Source of the DNA: Rapana venosa
Lineage: Eukaryota > Mollusca > Gastropoda > Neogastropoda > Muricidae
Reading direction: 5' to 3'
Assembly (NCBI GenBank): GCA_028751875.1
Contig: CM054158.1
Span: 17,759,808 to 17,823,807, forward strand
DNA: 64,000 nucleotides
Positions 54,401-63,988 of the stretch are shown here, one piece after another; position 1 is the first letter of the stretch; each line of letters starts with the position of its first letter. A program made the position numbers and the translations under genes. Below the pieces are notes generated by a model. The model was not told where the DNA came from. It searched no databases and saw only the letters and a program-made list of their open reading frames with translations.

Positions 54401-57400
54401 AACTTGTCAATTTCTCATTTTGTCACTTCATGTAGTCAATCATTTCAATTATTAATAACTGTTCATAGAATTGTCCAATTTTCAATCTGTGTTTTTGTAT
54501 TGAATAGCCTTTTTATTGCAGATTAATAACATGTCAGTAACTAGAAATTGACCTCTGTTGCAATGTGACTCATTAAGTGAAGGAGCGTCACATTTATGAT
54601 GTGTTATAATTTTGAACAGCAGCATTTCTATAGGGGAAGAAAGCTGTAAAGTACCCGGGCAAAATGCTGTGAATTCTATGCATATTTGAAAATAGAGGTA
54701 CCCCATATGCATACCCAGTCTGTATGGGAAATTACCATGTTCTGATGGGGGGCGCCAACCCATACCATCTTGTCAACATTGAAAAGGACTTCATTCTGAA
54801 TTCAAGGTACCATTTCCCTTTGCCACCCAGTTGCCAGTGATTTGACTTCTCCCTTAACTTGTGGAATTGTTGGGTATGTTTATATCATCCATGCCCTATG
54901 TCCTGCTTGTGTTAAAAAACTGGACCTCGGTTTATAATTGTAGTCACACAGAAGAGATAACCATAGTCTGAAATGGAAGTCCCTTATCCATTATTACCAA
55001 ATTAACATTGGAAAAGATGGCCAAAACAAAAGAACTCAAAAATCAGAGTTTGCATTTGCCCTGCTACTTAGTCAACAAGAGAGCTGACTGCACTCCGAAG
55101 ACAATGTCTCTACCCCTACCCTATCCAGTCATCAAATAATCACAATTTGGATTTAGTGTGTCCCTACTTTATACTGAGAGAAGTCACCAGCTCATATTTA
55201 GTCAACAAGAGAAGTGATCACATGTTGAAGTCAGGGTGTCCCCACCCCGTACCTTGTCAGCAAAACATTTTACTGCATATTGAAGCCAGAGTGTCCCCAC
55301 CCCATACCTTGTCAGCAAAAGATTTTACTGCATATTGAAGCCAGCGTGTCCCCACCCCATACCTTGTCAGCAAAAGATTTTACTGCATATTGAAGCCAGC
55401 GTGTCCCCACCCCATACCTTGTCAGCAAAAGATTTTACTGCATATTGAAGCCAGAGTGTCCCCACCCCATACCTTGTCAGCAAAAGATTTTACTGCATAT
55501 TGAAGCCAGCGTGTCCCCACCCCATACCTTGTCAGCAAAAGATTTTACTGCATGTTGAAGCCAGGGTGTCCCCACCCCATACCTTGTCAGCAAAAGATTT
55601 TACTGCATATTGAAGCCAGCGTGTCCCCACCCCATATTGAAGCCAGGGTGTCCCCACCCCATACCTTGTCAGCAAAAGATTTTACTGCATGTTGAAGTCA
55701 GGGTGTCCCCACCCCATACCTTGTCAACAAGAGAAATTGCCACATGCTGAAATCAGGGTGTCCCCACCATGCCTTGTCAGCAAAAGATTTTACTGCATAA
55801 GGAAGCCAGGGTGTCCCCACCCCATACCTTGTCAAGAAGAGAAATTACCCACACGCTGAAGTCAGGGTGTGTCCTCTCCACCATACCTTGTCAACAAGAG
55901 AAATTACCCACACGCTGAAGTCAGGGTGTGTCCTCTCCACCATACCTTGTCAACAAGAGAAATTACCACATTCTGAAGCCAGGGTGCTTCTACCTTGTAC
56001 CCTGTCATCAAGAGAAATGATTGTCTTCTGAAGTCATAGTATCCTCACCTCTAATTTGCCCAGTCGAGAGAAATCACCCTTACCTGTCCCAGTGAAAGAG
56101 ATAACAGAATCTTCCAGAAATGTTGGATGTTTTTCAGGTTTTTAAATTGGGAACATACCGAAAAGGATAACATTTAGAAATTTCAGATTCATTCATTTCC
56201 ATTTCAGACTTAAATATATGTTCTAGAAAGACAAACATGTTTGACAGTTTAAGAATCAAAATGGCTTTCCAGACAGCCATACCTCACCATTTTCCAAATG
56301 GCTTTGTTTTACAAAGCAGGCTCAGCCTACTCTGGTGACACTGCCTGGGGTTTTGAACCAACCCGGTCTTCAGACGCCTCAGTCACAGCCTCTGGTTGGT
56401 TTGCAACTGAATGCATCAAGCTCTGCTCCAGCTGCAGCCATACTGACCCCACCGGCATCAGTAGTCACCACCTCCAGTAGTGCTGTTTCAACCAAACCAA
56501 ACCAGGTCAGCACAGCATCCTCGGAAGCTGCTGTCAAGCCCAACCAGTCAGTTTTACGACCTATACAACCAAGGCCGGCCTCTCCCCCCATCAAAGTTCC
56601 TCAGTACACTGCCAACAGCCAGTCTAGTCAAGTCAGTATCTGAAATGAGTGTCACTCTTTTTAAAACTGTTTTTGCTGACTTCAGTGATATAATCTGTAT
56701 TATTGTAAATTTATAGTTACCTTTCTAAGTATATAAGAATATCAGACAGCTTGTACAAGTATTTGTCTGAAGTATTTTGAAAACTAGAAATTTGCCTGCA
56801 TGTTTCTTTTGCTTTGGAGAATGAAAGTTTTATTGAAGTCAACAATGCAGAGATGGATGGAATCACATAAGCCTGCATTTCAACACCAAAGCAGTTATAT
56901 AATCTTGTGCACTTCTTCCCAATGGGAATACTCATCTACCCAATCACCTACATTTTATAGACCATCATTTAGGATGCAGAGTGCATGCGGGTATTTGTGT
57001 GTCATCCATTATACTGACCATTATTGGCTTACTTTTTTATATAAATGTGGGGATTTTTAAGGTATGTATGCAAGGTGTTATGCAAGTGTTGCAGGATCTC
57101 TACTTACAGTCTCTTGGGAAGGATTTGAAGGGCAATGAGTTCAGACCCAGTCTTTCAGCTGGATAGCTCTGTGACTACCTCAGCTCACCTTCTCCAACAA
57201 TAGCTGGGAATAGGAATCCATTAATCTTACCTTTAAGCTGTTCTGAACCCCTTGCATACGTACACATGTTATATGTAAATACTCACATATCTATGCATGT
57301 ATGCTCAAATTCATTTATACATGCACATGTACACATATGCTCACACAATGATAATAAATAGTAATGATGATAATACTATATCTTTTTTGTTCCTCAGCTA

Positions 57401-60400
57401 GAGCTGTAATTCACCACTGATGAGATATTTGTGTATGCAACCTTTTACCCACCATTAAGGTAGCCACATTCTGACTTGGGGATGTTGTCTAAATGTGACA
57501 CCAGTGTGCAAGCGTTTAAAAAAAAGTTGTCATCTGTTCCTTCCAACACTCGCTGTTTGCGTTTGTGATTCAGAATCCTCCGGTAAAGGCACGTTTACTG
57601 TTGACATCAGTTTACATGTACGAAAAGGAGGTAAAGTAAAGCAGGTTTTGAAAGGCTGTAATATGGTTGCTAGTATGGCAGCAATAAGCCTTGGCCTTAC
57701 ACAAGCGAATCATTGTTATTGTAAGATGAAAAATGCTCAGCACATAACATTTTGTTATTGTTATTGCTGTTTTGGAAACACATATGTGTAAATATATCTA
57801 AATGTAAATATAGATAAGATTAGATATGTAAGTCAGATTAAATATGAATCTAATATTAAATATGTAAATATACATAAGATGTTTTGTTTTTTTCCCTAAT
57901 AAAAGGCAAAAATTGATTTCTCCCACCTCCCCCCATGTCTAATTCAGAATCCTCCAGTAAAGGCACGTTTACTGTTGACATCAGTTTACATGTACGAAAA
58001 GGAGGTAAAGTAAAGTAGGTTTTGAAAGGCTGTAACATGGTTGCCAGTATGGTAGCAATAAGCCTTGGCCTTACACAAGCAAATCGTTGTTGTAAGATGA
58101 AAAGTAATATGCACACAACTTGTTTAGGGGGGTTTAGTTTTGGCAACACATTTGTATGTAAATAAGAGACTCTACATTTTGTTTTATTTATTTATTTTTT
58201 TAAAAGGCAGAAAATTGAGTCTTTGTTAGCAGTAGGGTTTATGTGCTTTTCCTTTGCTCAGAATGTTTTCTCAAAAGCTTTCAATGGTTCATGCAGTAAA
58301 AGCAAACTGCCTGTGCCATTGTTTATACAAGAAGATGATTTGAAAGTTTTCTTACAGCTGCAGAGGACTTTGGTCTTATACAGCTGTATATTTTTCTTTG
58401 TAACTGCATGTGACTATTAGTAATAGAAAAAGCAATCATTTATAAAGCTTGCGTTAATGTGCATGGCTGGTAATGTCTATATAGCCATGAAGCACTCGGA
58501 TTGGCAATCAACAGGCAGAAATGTTTTTTTGCTTCAGACTGATCATCATCATGGTTGAGTGTCAAGTAGACTTTGTGTCTTTAGTCAATCTTAAAGGAAA
58601 GAAAAAGAATTCTACAGAAACCCCGGTCAAATTATAATTTAAAAAAAACAACTTGCAAGTGACAGGGCAAGATTTTTAGCTGTGAGTCCGTGGTGTGCTC
58701 ACTTATTAAAACAATCCTTGTGTTCAGTGGACAGTGTCATGCGTTTTGTCATTTGAATAGTAAACATCTAGTTTCTCTCTTGTACTTCTTGTCAGGTTTT
58801 TGGGTTTGATTTTTTCAGCTAGTGCGGAAGTGATTAGGGCATAGCTTGCTTTTTCAAAGTTGATTGTACGGGCATATATATGCTTTTAATAAGTTCGCAG
58901 ATAACATTTTCGCCAGTACCATACTTGTCATAGAAGTAGAGCATTACAGAAAGACAACACTTGTAATGTCTGTTGTCATTGGTATATATGTCTACAGAGT
59001 CGGAAATTTCATCTTGAAGATAATTGAGTTTGTATGAAGTTGAAGTCTTCTTGTTTAAACAGAATCTCTGAAGTTAGAATATGTGGTTGAAATGCCTTTC
59101 ATACAATTTTTATGCAGGGTCAGCAGTCTGGAGGGAAAGGTGCGGAAAAGAGCAATGGTTTGATTCACCGCAACTTTTCTGAATCTGATGTCAAAGATCT
59201 CAAGGGAAATGGGGACCAAACTGATAAAGATCTCACCAAGCCAGAAGAAGACAAAAATATTTCAGAGAAAATGGTGAGAGTTTTGACATTCTTATTTTGT
59301 TTGTGGAACAGGTGCCTACTTAAACAGTTGTTGAAAAGTCAGGTTGGTTATGTTTCTTATACTTTTATTATTGTTGGCAACCTGGTCAATTTATTTTGAC
59401 TAAGCAGATATTGTGAACATTTTGTTTAGTTGATATAAAATGGTCTCTCTGATTCATTTGCACTAGTTGCAGTTTTCCAAACCTATATTTCTTCTTTTAA
59501 AAAAAAAAATTGCTGGTGAAGTGCAGAAATACTTTCACAGGTGTGTGTGTGGTGTCCTTTTCTGTTATTTTTTTCAATGCCAACTCACATAATCAGATGA
59601 TAACAAATTGTGCACATTCCATATGTTGGTTAACTGATGTAAACTTATACAAACTATAACTGAAAAAGAATAAAAAGCTGTAAAACTAGTGACATAATAA
59701 TTCCCACTTGAATAATCCTTACTTTCATAAATCTCTGTTACAGTTAATATTTAATTCATAATTTACACTTGTATAATCTAAGGGCTTTTAATTCTCAACA
59801 GAGACCAGACTGATACACTGTTGGAAAAATTAACATTCATTTTGGGTTGGGGGGTGGTATTAGATAGTTTGGCATGGAAATAAGAGAATGGTATATGTGG
59901 AACTCTGTTATTGATGTTTGTTTTTGATGGTATTTGTGCAGAAACTGGAGTTCATGTCAAGCCTTGGCTTGGTTACTCAAGATGCTGCAAGAGGTTGGCT
60001 GCTTTTCTATTTTGTGTGTGTTTGTGTGAATCCATGTTTCTCTTGTGTATTTAATGTTATCTGTGTTTGTGGGCTTCATGGTTGCAATGAACTTGAGATC
60101 TGAGGCATTTATTATCTGCCTCATACTTCATAATGCTACTGAGTTCTGAATATAGACTGTAGTTAATCAGTTTCATATAATCTGGAAATTTTGAAGTTGG
60201 GTGCATGGGTGAAGTGTCAGTTTTGCAACAAATGGACAAGGATCTGTTTTGTTGGTTTTTTTCCATGGAATTTTTGGTAATTGCTTGCTTGTTACTTGTC
60301 CATTTTGTTTGTCATTTTTCAAAAAATATTAATGTTAGTATTTCAGCTATAGAACTCACATCAACAAAAGAAATGGTCCCACTGGTTTCTTTTGGGTATA

Positions 60401-63400
60401 TTCCCTGAGGTTGCATAGAGAAGAGAACCTGCTTTCTGTTTACAAAATTTTCCTTAAGATCCTCAAAAGATGTAACCCCTTAAATGGGAGCATGTTTCTT
60501 AAGCTTCTAAATGGAAGAGAAAACTCACTTGACTTTATCTCCAGATTTTTCCTTGTGTTAGAACCTTTCCTCTGACTTTGGAGTTCTTCATGCAGTGCAA
60601 ATTTATCTGCATTGGAAGTTCATTTTTCATGTAATTGCTCATGGAAAGATATTACAATTCAAATTGTCTTTGAGTGTTACTAGTCACTGCCTCCCCACCC
60701 TCCCCATTTTTTTTTTCTAATTGTAAAAGCAATTTTTTGCAGCAAAAAATGAACTAGCCAAGATGACCAACTGCTGAATTTTGGTGTCAGGTTTTTGTTG
60801 TTAGACAATGTTTTATTGGTAGGTAATAGGTTTATCCCAGCTGCCATAATTGTCTCCATGTGCCTTTTTTTTAAAAACAAGACCAGCATGAAGTCTTGCC
60901 AGTTGAGCTTTATGTTTGATGAAATACATATGCAAAAATAACAACAAACATTAAAGCAAAAGACTTGAGCTTTCAAAGGAAATTTTTTTTGCAGTTCTCC
61001 AAAATAGACGGTTTGAACGAAAGCGACGAACTACAGCCAACCCTCATTACAGCTATACACTTGAGGTAAGCATCTACCCATAGAATAAGGGATAATAACA
61101 ACACATTAATGAAGCAGACACTTATAAACTATCGTTCTTGAAGATGACAGTTTGGGGGGGGGGGGGGTAGGAGGATAAGAACTTAAAGTGAAAGGCTATC
61201 ATGCTTAATTGGCTTAAATCTAAGTTGCTCTTTGATTATCCGGTAAGATTTGTTTCCAATAATAGTTGTACTCTTTTTAATTGACAAAATTGAACTTTCA
61301 TTCAATAAGATTGATATAGTTTACAGATTAAATGTGGAGACAGCTCTGTGACCTTATTGACCATTTTGATGTGGAATGTGTCTTTCACAACAGAGACGAC
61401 GTAATGGCAGCATGAACAACAGCACAAGCAGCACCAGCTGTTGGTTGATGGGAAGCTTGCCAGCAAAGCGTTCCAAAGGTAAGCTGCATTGGCACAATAA
61501 ACCTACGGTTCTAACACTTGTCTAAAGCCATATTATATTCCTTTTTGCTTACTTTGGGTTCAAACAATGACAAAACATAATGAAGCAAAAAACAGAACTT
61601 TGTTATATTTTGTTATAAACGCTGAAACAGTTGTTGAAAAGGTAATCTCTGTTTATGCTTTGAGTTTGAAATGAAAGGAAATCACCTGAAGGACAAAGCT
61701 GTTTGCCAACATGTGGACAGATTTTTCAGTCAAAACCTTTACCCACAAATTTGCAAACAAGTGGTGACAAAACAGCAAAATCAAAGTCTGTTTAGTGAGA
61801 GTCGGTGGTAATAAAAAAAACACATTTAAAAAAAAAAAGTGAGTGCTGTGGCTGTCAGACACTTTGAAGGCCGTATTTCAAAATGGCTGTCAGATCTGTA
61901 TCATCATCAGCCTCACAACGAGAACTCAGAGTATTGAGTATCGGAGGAAGTTTCTTTACTTACACTCAAAGGTCCAGACAAAAATGTGTAAAGCATATAG
62001 CCAGTGGTGCTGAAACTCATCTATGGTGTCATTTCAAAATGACATAAGGTTTGAAAGGAATTGTTAGAAGCTTTGTACTTTGACTGTCTGATTGGTTTAC
62101 GGAACTGTGGATGAAAATCTGGGCAATGTTGATTGATCTTTTTCGTAATCATGTAAGTATTAGAATATATGAATCACATAAGTATTGAAGATATGGTCAC
62201 AGAATGAGTCCAGTTTGTGATTTGTGTCAGAATATTGAGGCATCTCTGTAGATGATATACTGGCTGTGTGTGTGTGTGCAGGAAAACTACAGAAGCGTAG
62301 CCCGTCCCCGGGAAACAGCTGTCCCGGCAGTCCTGACAGTCAGGGCATTTCAGGACTGGATGGCACTGTCTCTGAGGTACACTGCTTTTACCCTGGTTTT
62401 TCTTTCCTTTGCTGACAATCAGCTGGACCCTTTCTAGGGCTTCTTATGTTTAATGTTACATTAGCAAAATATTTAGTACATATGTAAAGTATGTTTTTTG
62501 CATTCACTGTCATAAGACATTCGTATGTAAATGTGAGCACCTGAATGGTTTTTCTCTGCATTCATGCTTCCATGCCTTCCTTACAACTTTACATACGCAC
62601 GCACACACAGAGGGGGGGGGGGGGGGGGGGGGGGGGCACACACACACACACAGACAGACAGTCCACGCACACACACAGCCCACACACCTTAAAAAAAAAA
62701 AAAAGTAGATTATTTTCTTCTTTCTCACCAACTGCAGATGTGTAATAAAAAAAAAAAAAAAATATTAAAAAAAATCAGATATATAACTGTACCCAAAACA
62801 GCTCTTCCCCCCCCTCCCCCCCCAATAAAAAAAATGTAGTAGTCTTGTTTTTCTGAGAAAAACAAAATATAATTTTACATCAGTGTTCATGGTGCTGTAA
62901 TAATTTTTCTGAGATTAATTGAACCCACAGAATGTTGTAGATGAAGATCACATAGTGGTTTTCCAAGTTTTTAGTACTGGCACTTTCAGGAACAACAGAA
63001 AGTCTTTATGCTTATTATTTGCACTCTGGTTAGTTTTTGTTGTGGAAGAAAAAAACCCTTGGAAAATGTTGTTAAACTGAAAGTGTCGCTTAAAGGAAGA
63101 TCGTTGTAGTTAAAGTAAAGATGGTGGCACTTCTTGACAAATTGGTCACCTAACTTCATATAACATGGTAGCCAAGTGAGCGGAATCAGCAGCAGTACTC
63201 ATCCCAGGTAGGTTTTTAGTTTGTTTTGGGGGTTTTTTGGGTCTCCATTGTGAAATCTCCACCTGAATCTCCAGCAGCTTTGTTTTTGTCCTTTGTTTTT
63301 TTTTTTTTTTTTGTTTTTTGTTTGTTTTTTATTTTATAGCTGGGCCCAGTAAGAGTGGACATATGACGTTATTATTACCTGAATCACTGTCAGCTTTGGC

Positions 63401-63988
63401 CTCAAAATCAGACAGCTGACTGTTCAGAACCAGGTCATGATTGTCAGGCTCATTTCCTTGAAAATTTCTTCAAAAGTGTAACCATTTCTATTCTATCTGA
63501 AAATGGATCATAGAAGTTACCTGGTCCCCTTATCTGCCATCTTCCCAGAAAATCTTTATGAAGAACAGCTGAACTTCGAAGATTCTCAGCAGCATAACTA
63601 TTCCACCAAAACCCATGCAGCAGAATTCAAAATGGCATCCAGAAACAGGCTTGTCTGAAAACTCTCCTGTTGCGATTGCATTCTGGGAAATGTGGTAGTG
63701 AAAACAATTCAAGTAGTATTAGGCATTCATTCTCTGTTGATGAGGTATTCAGATAGTGGAAATCTTGCAGTCAATCTCAGTTGATGCTATAGACTAAAAT
63801 GTTTGTGAAGTTGCTGTAAGAATTTCTGGTCATTTTGTTTGCAGAACAAAGGAGGTCGGTGTGTAGAATGTGGCAAGGAGGGACAGCTACTGCTGTGTGG
63901 AACATGTTCACTCATGTACCATCTGGACTGTTTATCTCCCCCTCTAGCCACTGTCCCTGAGACGCCTTGGAGCTGTCCCGCATGCATT
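42373..63988 (+). CDS. PHF21A: PHF21A (BHC80) homologue, 11 coding exons, 458 aa in window, 3' incomplete
   Basis: PHF21A is a PHD-finger subunit of the LSD1-CoREST-HDAC repressor complex and reads histone H3 unmethylated at K4. Exons: 42373-42468, 42830-42862, 43057-43122, 53677-53940, 56320-56631, 59118-59273, 59942-59993, 60995-61065, 61394-61478, 62282-62376 and 63845-63988. All join in phase with GT/AG ends. Residues 12-85 resemble the N-terminal coiled region ([57 protein letters not shown]). A Ser/Thr/Pro/Gln-rich middle contains PPIKVPQY, as in vertebrates. [17 protein letters not shown] and [20 protein letters not shown] are the conserved core. Residues 416-457 form a complete C4HC3 PHD finger (C416, C419, C428, C431, H436, C439, C454, C457). 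No GRP-type AT-hook is seen in the visible exons. The gene continues past 63988 through a GTGAGT donor. Confidence 0.95.
42830..42862 (+). CDS. PHF21A: PHF21A coding exon 2 (33-bp microexon)
   Basis: TTCTTTTTGCAG precedes it and GTAAGA follows. It encodes [11 protein letters not shown], matching the LVAQMKQDP-type region of the human protein. Confidence 0.88.
43057..43122 (+). CDS. PHF21A: PHF21A coding exon 3
   Basis: The acceptor is TTTCTTTCTGCAG and the donor GTAAGA. It has 22 codons, [20 protein letters not shown] then HQ, a heptad-like helix. Confidence 0.92.
43123..44289. other. PHF21A intron 3, 5' part
   Basis: AT-rich intron with no supported extra exon and no recognised repeat. Confidence 0.5.
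44290..45065 (+). mobile_element. LINE 3' fragment in PHF21A intron 3
   Basis: One frame encodes the RT C-terminus: [53 protein letters not shown], then [11 protein letters not shown] and [20 protein letters not shown], ending near [10 protein letters not shown]. Two in-frame stops, TGA 44655-44657 and TAG 44763-44765, disable it. It is a third LINE family in the window, 5'-truncated. Confidence 0.85.
45625..45830 (+). repeat. SINE-F copy 3
   Basis: GAGTATGGTTGCCTATATC, CGAGGTACTTACAAACAG, CATCCAGTGTGCACTTG, CAGTGATTCCCAGGTGGG and TTCTGGGTGACCGACCCCCA match the copies at 19672 and 34357, in the same orientation. Confidence 0.6.
46255..46360 (-). repeat. SINE-A 3' fragment
   Basis: TTTTGAGGATAATGG, AAGCACTCATGTGCTT and ACATCCAGTCACC match the 3' end of SINE-A at 21181 and 37050. 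Confidence 0.65.
46361..47086. other. PHF21A intron 3, plain intronic DNA
   Basis: A short CA/CG-rich patch lies near 46600-46660. No gene or repeat family copy was recognised. Confidence 0.5.
47087..47463. repeat. Block with interlocked inverted repeats and a 47-bp tandem duplication
   Basis: ATAGCTGAAGTT (47087-47098) pairs with AACTTCAGCTAT (47391-47402). GATAACGAAGTT (47251-47262) pairs with AACTTCGTTATC (47452-47463). Inside, a 47-bp unit containing ATCGCATTAAGGCT and AACCCATGAAAATAAAGTAT occurs twice back to back (47300-47346 and 47347-47393). A TTATAACTTA-type repeat follows. It could be a decayed foldback element. Confidence 0.55.
47785..48040 (+). mobile_element. SINE-G copy with GAA tail
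   Basis: It has the CT-rich middle, CCAGAAAGACTTATAACAA, TTGTCAGGTGCTTATGGC and GACAGACAACAATAGGCC, and ends GCGAAGAAGAAGAA at about 48022-48035. Confidence 0.75.
48515..48610 (-). repeat. SINE-A2 3' fragment
   Basis: The minus strand contains ATCACGGCTACCTAAATGG and CATAAAAATCTCACCACTGG, which fit the 3' end of the elements at 24165 and 32700. Confidence 0.45.
48722..49480. mobile_element. CAGGG-ended non-autonomous DNA transposon with 5-bp duplication
   Basis: The left end CAGGGTTCGTACAGAT and the inverted right end CAGGGTTTATACAGAC pair over 15-16 bp. The flanks are AGTTT at 48717-48721 and AGTTT at 49481-49485. Subterminal zones on both sides are rich in GGCCCTAAAA/AAAAAGCCCT motifs. 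There is no transposase-like frame, so it is non-autonomous. hAT elements often begin CAG but make 8-bp duplications, so the superfamily is left open. Confidence 0.8.
49486..51269. other. PHF21A intron 3, plain intronic DNA
   Basis: Short (CA)n tracts lie at about 49951-49962 and 50868-50890. No exon or known repeat was seen. Confidence 0.5.
51270..51775 (+). mobile_element. RTE-like LINE fragment with inverted 5' piece
   Basis: 51346-51775 (plus) encodes the RT segment [58 protein letters not shown] and [20 protein letters not shown], matching 9690-12897. Directly upstream, 51277-51350 on the minus strand encodes [20 protein letters not shown] and LCEVR, the endonuclease N-terminus of the same family. 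The two parts therefore face opposite ways, with the sequence between them deleted. Confidence 0.85.
51776..53384. other. PHF21A intron 3, 3' part
   Basis: A poly-G tract lies at 52437-52452 and (TA)n at about 53300-53345. No gene recognised. Confidence 0.5.
53385..53555 (-). repeat. SINE-A 3' half, 120 bp before PHF21A exon 4
   Basis: TTGAGGATAATGGAATAAGC, ACATCCCGTCCCC, TTGTTCCCACCAGCACACAA and GTGGAACAGGTTTTAACATG match SINE-A. The head is missing, and the sequence breaks off at TGCAAGATG. Confidence 0.75.
53677..53940 (+). CDS. PHF21A: PHF21A coding exon 4
   Basis: The acceptor is TTCTTTTCCAG and the donor GTAACC; 88 codons. It starts [17 protein letters not shown], which continues the coiled region, then becomes Ser/Thr/Pro-rich. 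Confidence 0.92.
54166..54592. mobile_element. MITE-like element, copy 2 (427 bp)
   Basis: The ends TGTGATGCACCATCACAAAA and, inverted, TGTGACGCTCCTTCACTTAA carry the same terminal repeats as 28468-28900. The interiors align over their whole length in the same orientation. It lies in PHF21A intron 4. Confidence 0.8.
55060..56085. repeat. 55-bp minisatellite in PHF21A intron 4
   Basis: The unit is CCTTGTCAGCAAAAGATTTT, ACTGCATATTGAAGCCAGC and GTGTCCCCACCCCATA. The start TTGTCAG recurs exactly every 55 bases at 55254, 55309, 55364 and onward. Central units (55254-55640) are almost identical. Flanking units to about 55060 and 56085 are diverged and partly replaced by a CAACAAGAGAAATTACC variant. 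In all there are about 15-17 units. Confidence 0.93.
56320..56631 (+). CDS. PHF21A: PHF21A coding exon 5
   Basis: The acceptor ACAAAGCAG precedes GCTCAG and the donor is GTCAGT; 104 codons, Gln/Pro/Ser-rich, with PPIKVPQY near the end. Confidence 0.88.
57400..57520 (-). repeat. SINE-A2 3' fragment
   Basis: The minus strand reads GACAACATCCCCAAGTCAG, AATGTGGCTACCTTAATGG and GCATACACAAATATCTCATC, fitting the 3' part of 24165-24560. Confidence 0.5.
57569..58118. repeat. Local direct duplication, two copies of about 175 bp
   Basis: TTCAGAATCCTCC-GTAAAG through AAGCCTTGGCCTTACACAAG and GTAAGATGAAAA occurs at 57569-57755 and again at 57943-58118, offset 374 bases. Only a few substitutions and a small deletion separate them. 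The spacer is rich in TAAATAT-type sequence. Confidence 0.9.
58119..59117. other. PHF21A intron 5, 3' part
   Basis: AT-rich intron with no supported feature. Confidence 0.5.
59118..59273 (+). CDS. PHF21A: PHF21A coding exon 6
   Basis: The acceptor is TTTTTATGCAG and the donor GTGAGA; 52 codons, polar and charged ([19 protein letters not shown]), little conserved. Confidence 0.85.
59942..59993 (+). CDS. PHF21A: PHF21A coding exon 7
   Basis: The acceptor is TATTTGTGCAG. The donor is a weak GTTGGC. It is 52 bp, phase 0 to 1, encoding [17 protein letters not shown]. Confidence 0.9.
60995..61065 (+). CDS. PHF21A: PHF21A coding exon 8
   Basis: The acceptor is TTTTTTTTGCAG and the donor GTAAGC; 71 bp, phase 1 to 0. 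It encodes [20 protein letters not shown] then TLE, the most conserved basic segment of the family. Confidence 0.95.
61394..61478 (+). CDS. PHF21A: PHF21A coding exon 9
   Basis: The acceptor is TTTCACAACAG and the donor GTAAGC; 85 bp, phase 0 to 1. It encodes [20 protein letters not shown] then SLPAKRSKG, where vertebrates have the AT-hook region. Confidence 0.9.
62282..62376 (+). CDS. PHF21A: PHF21A coding exon 10
   Basis: A (TG)n tract directly before GCAG acts as the acceptor; the donor is GTACAC. It is 95 bp, phase 1 to 0, encoding [20 protein letters not shown] and [11 protein letters not shown]. Confidence 0.88.
62377..63844. other. PHF21A intron 10 with simple repeats
   Basis: A poly-G tract (about 25) lies at 62612-62636, followed by (CA)n at 62637-62690, then poly-A and C/A-rich runs at 62690-62830 and a poly-T tract at 63297-63312. 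No additional exon recognised. Confidence 0.75.
63845..63988 (+). CDS. PHF21A: PHF21A coding exon 11 (PHD finger)
   Basis: The acceptor is TTTGTTTGCAG and the donor GTGAGT. It has 48 codons that hold all eight zinc ligands of a C4HC3 PHD finger, including [16 protein letters not shown] and [11 protein letters not shown]. Confidence 0.96.

Noticed and set aside
55147..55338. Open frame over the 55-bp minisatellite
   Set aside because: The period is not a multiple of three, so no frame is kept between units.
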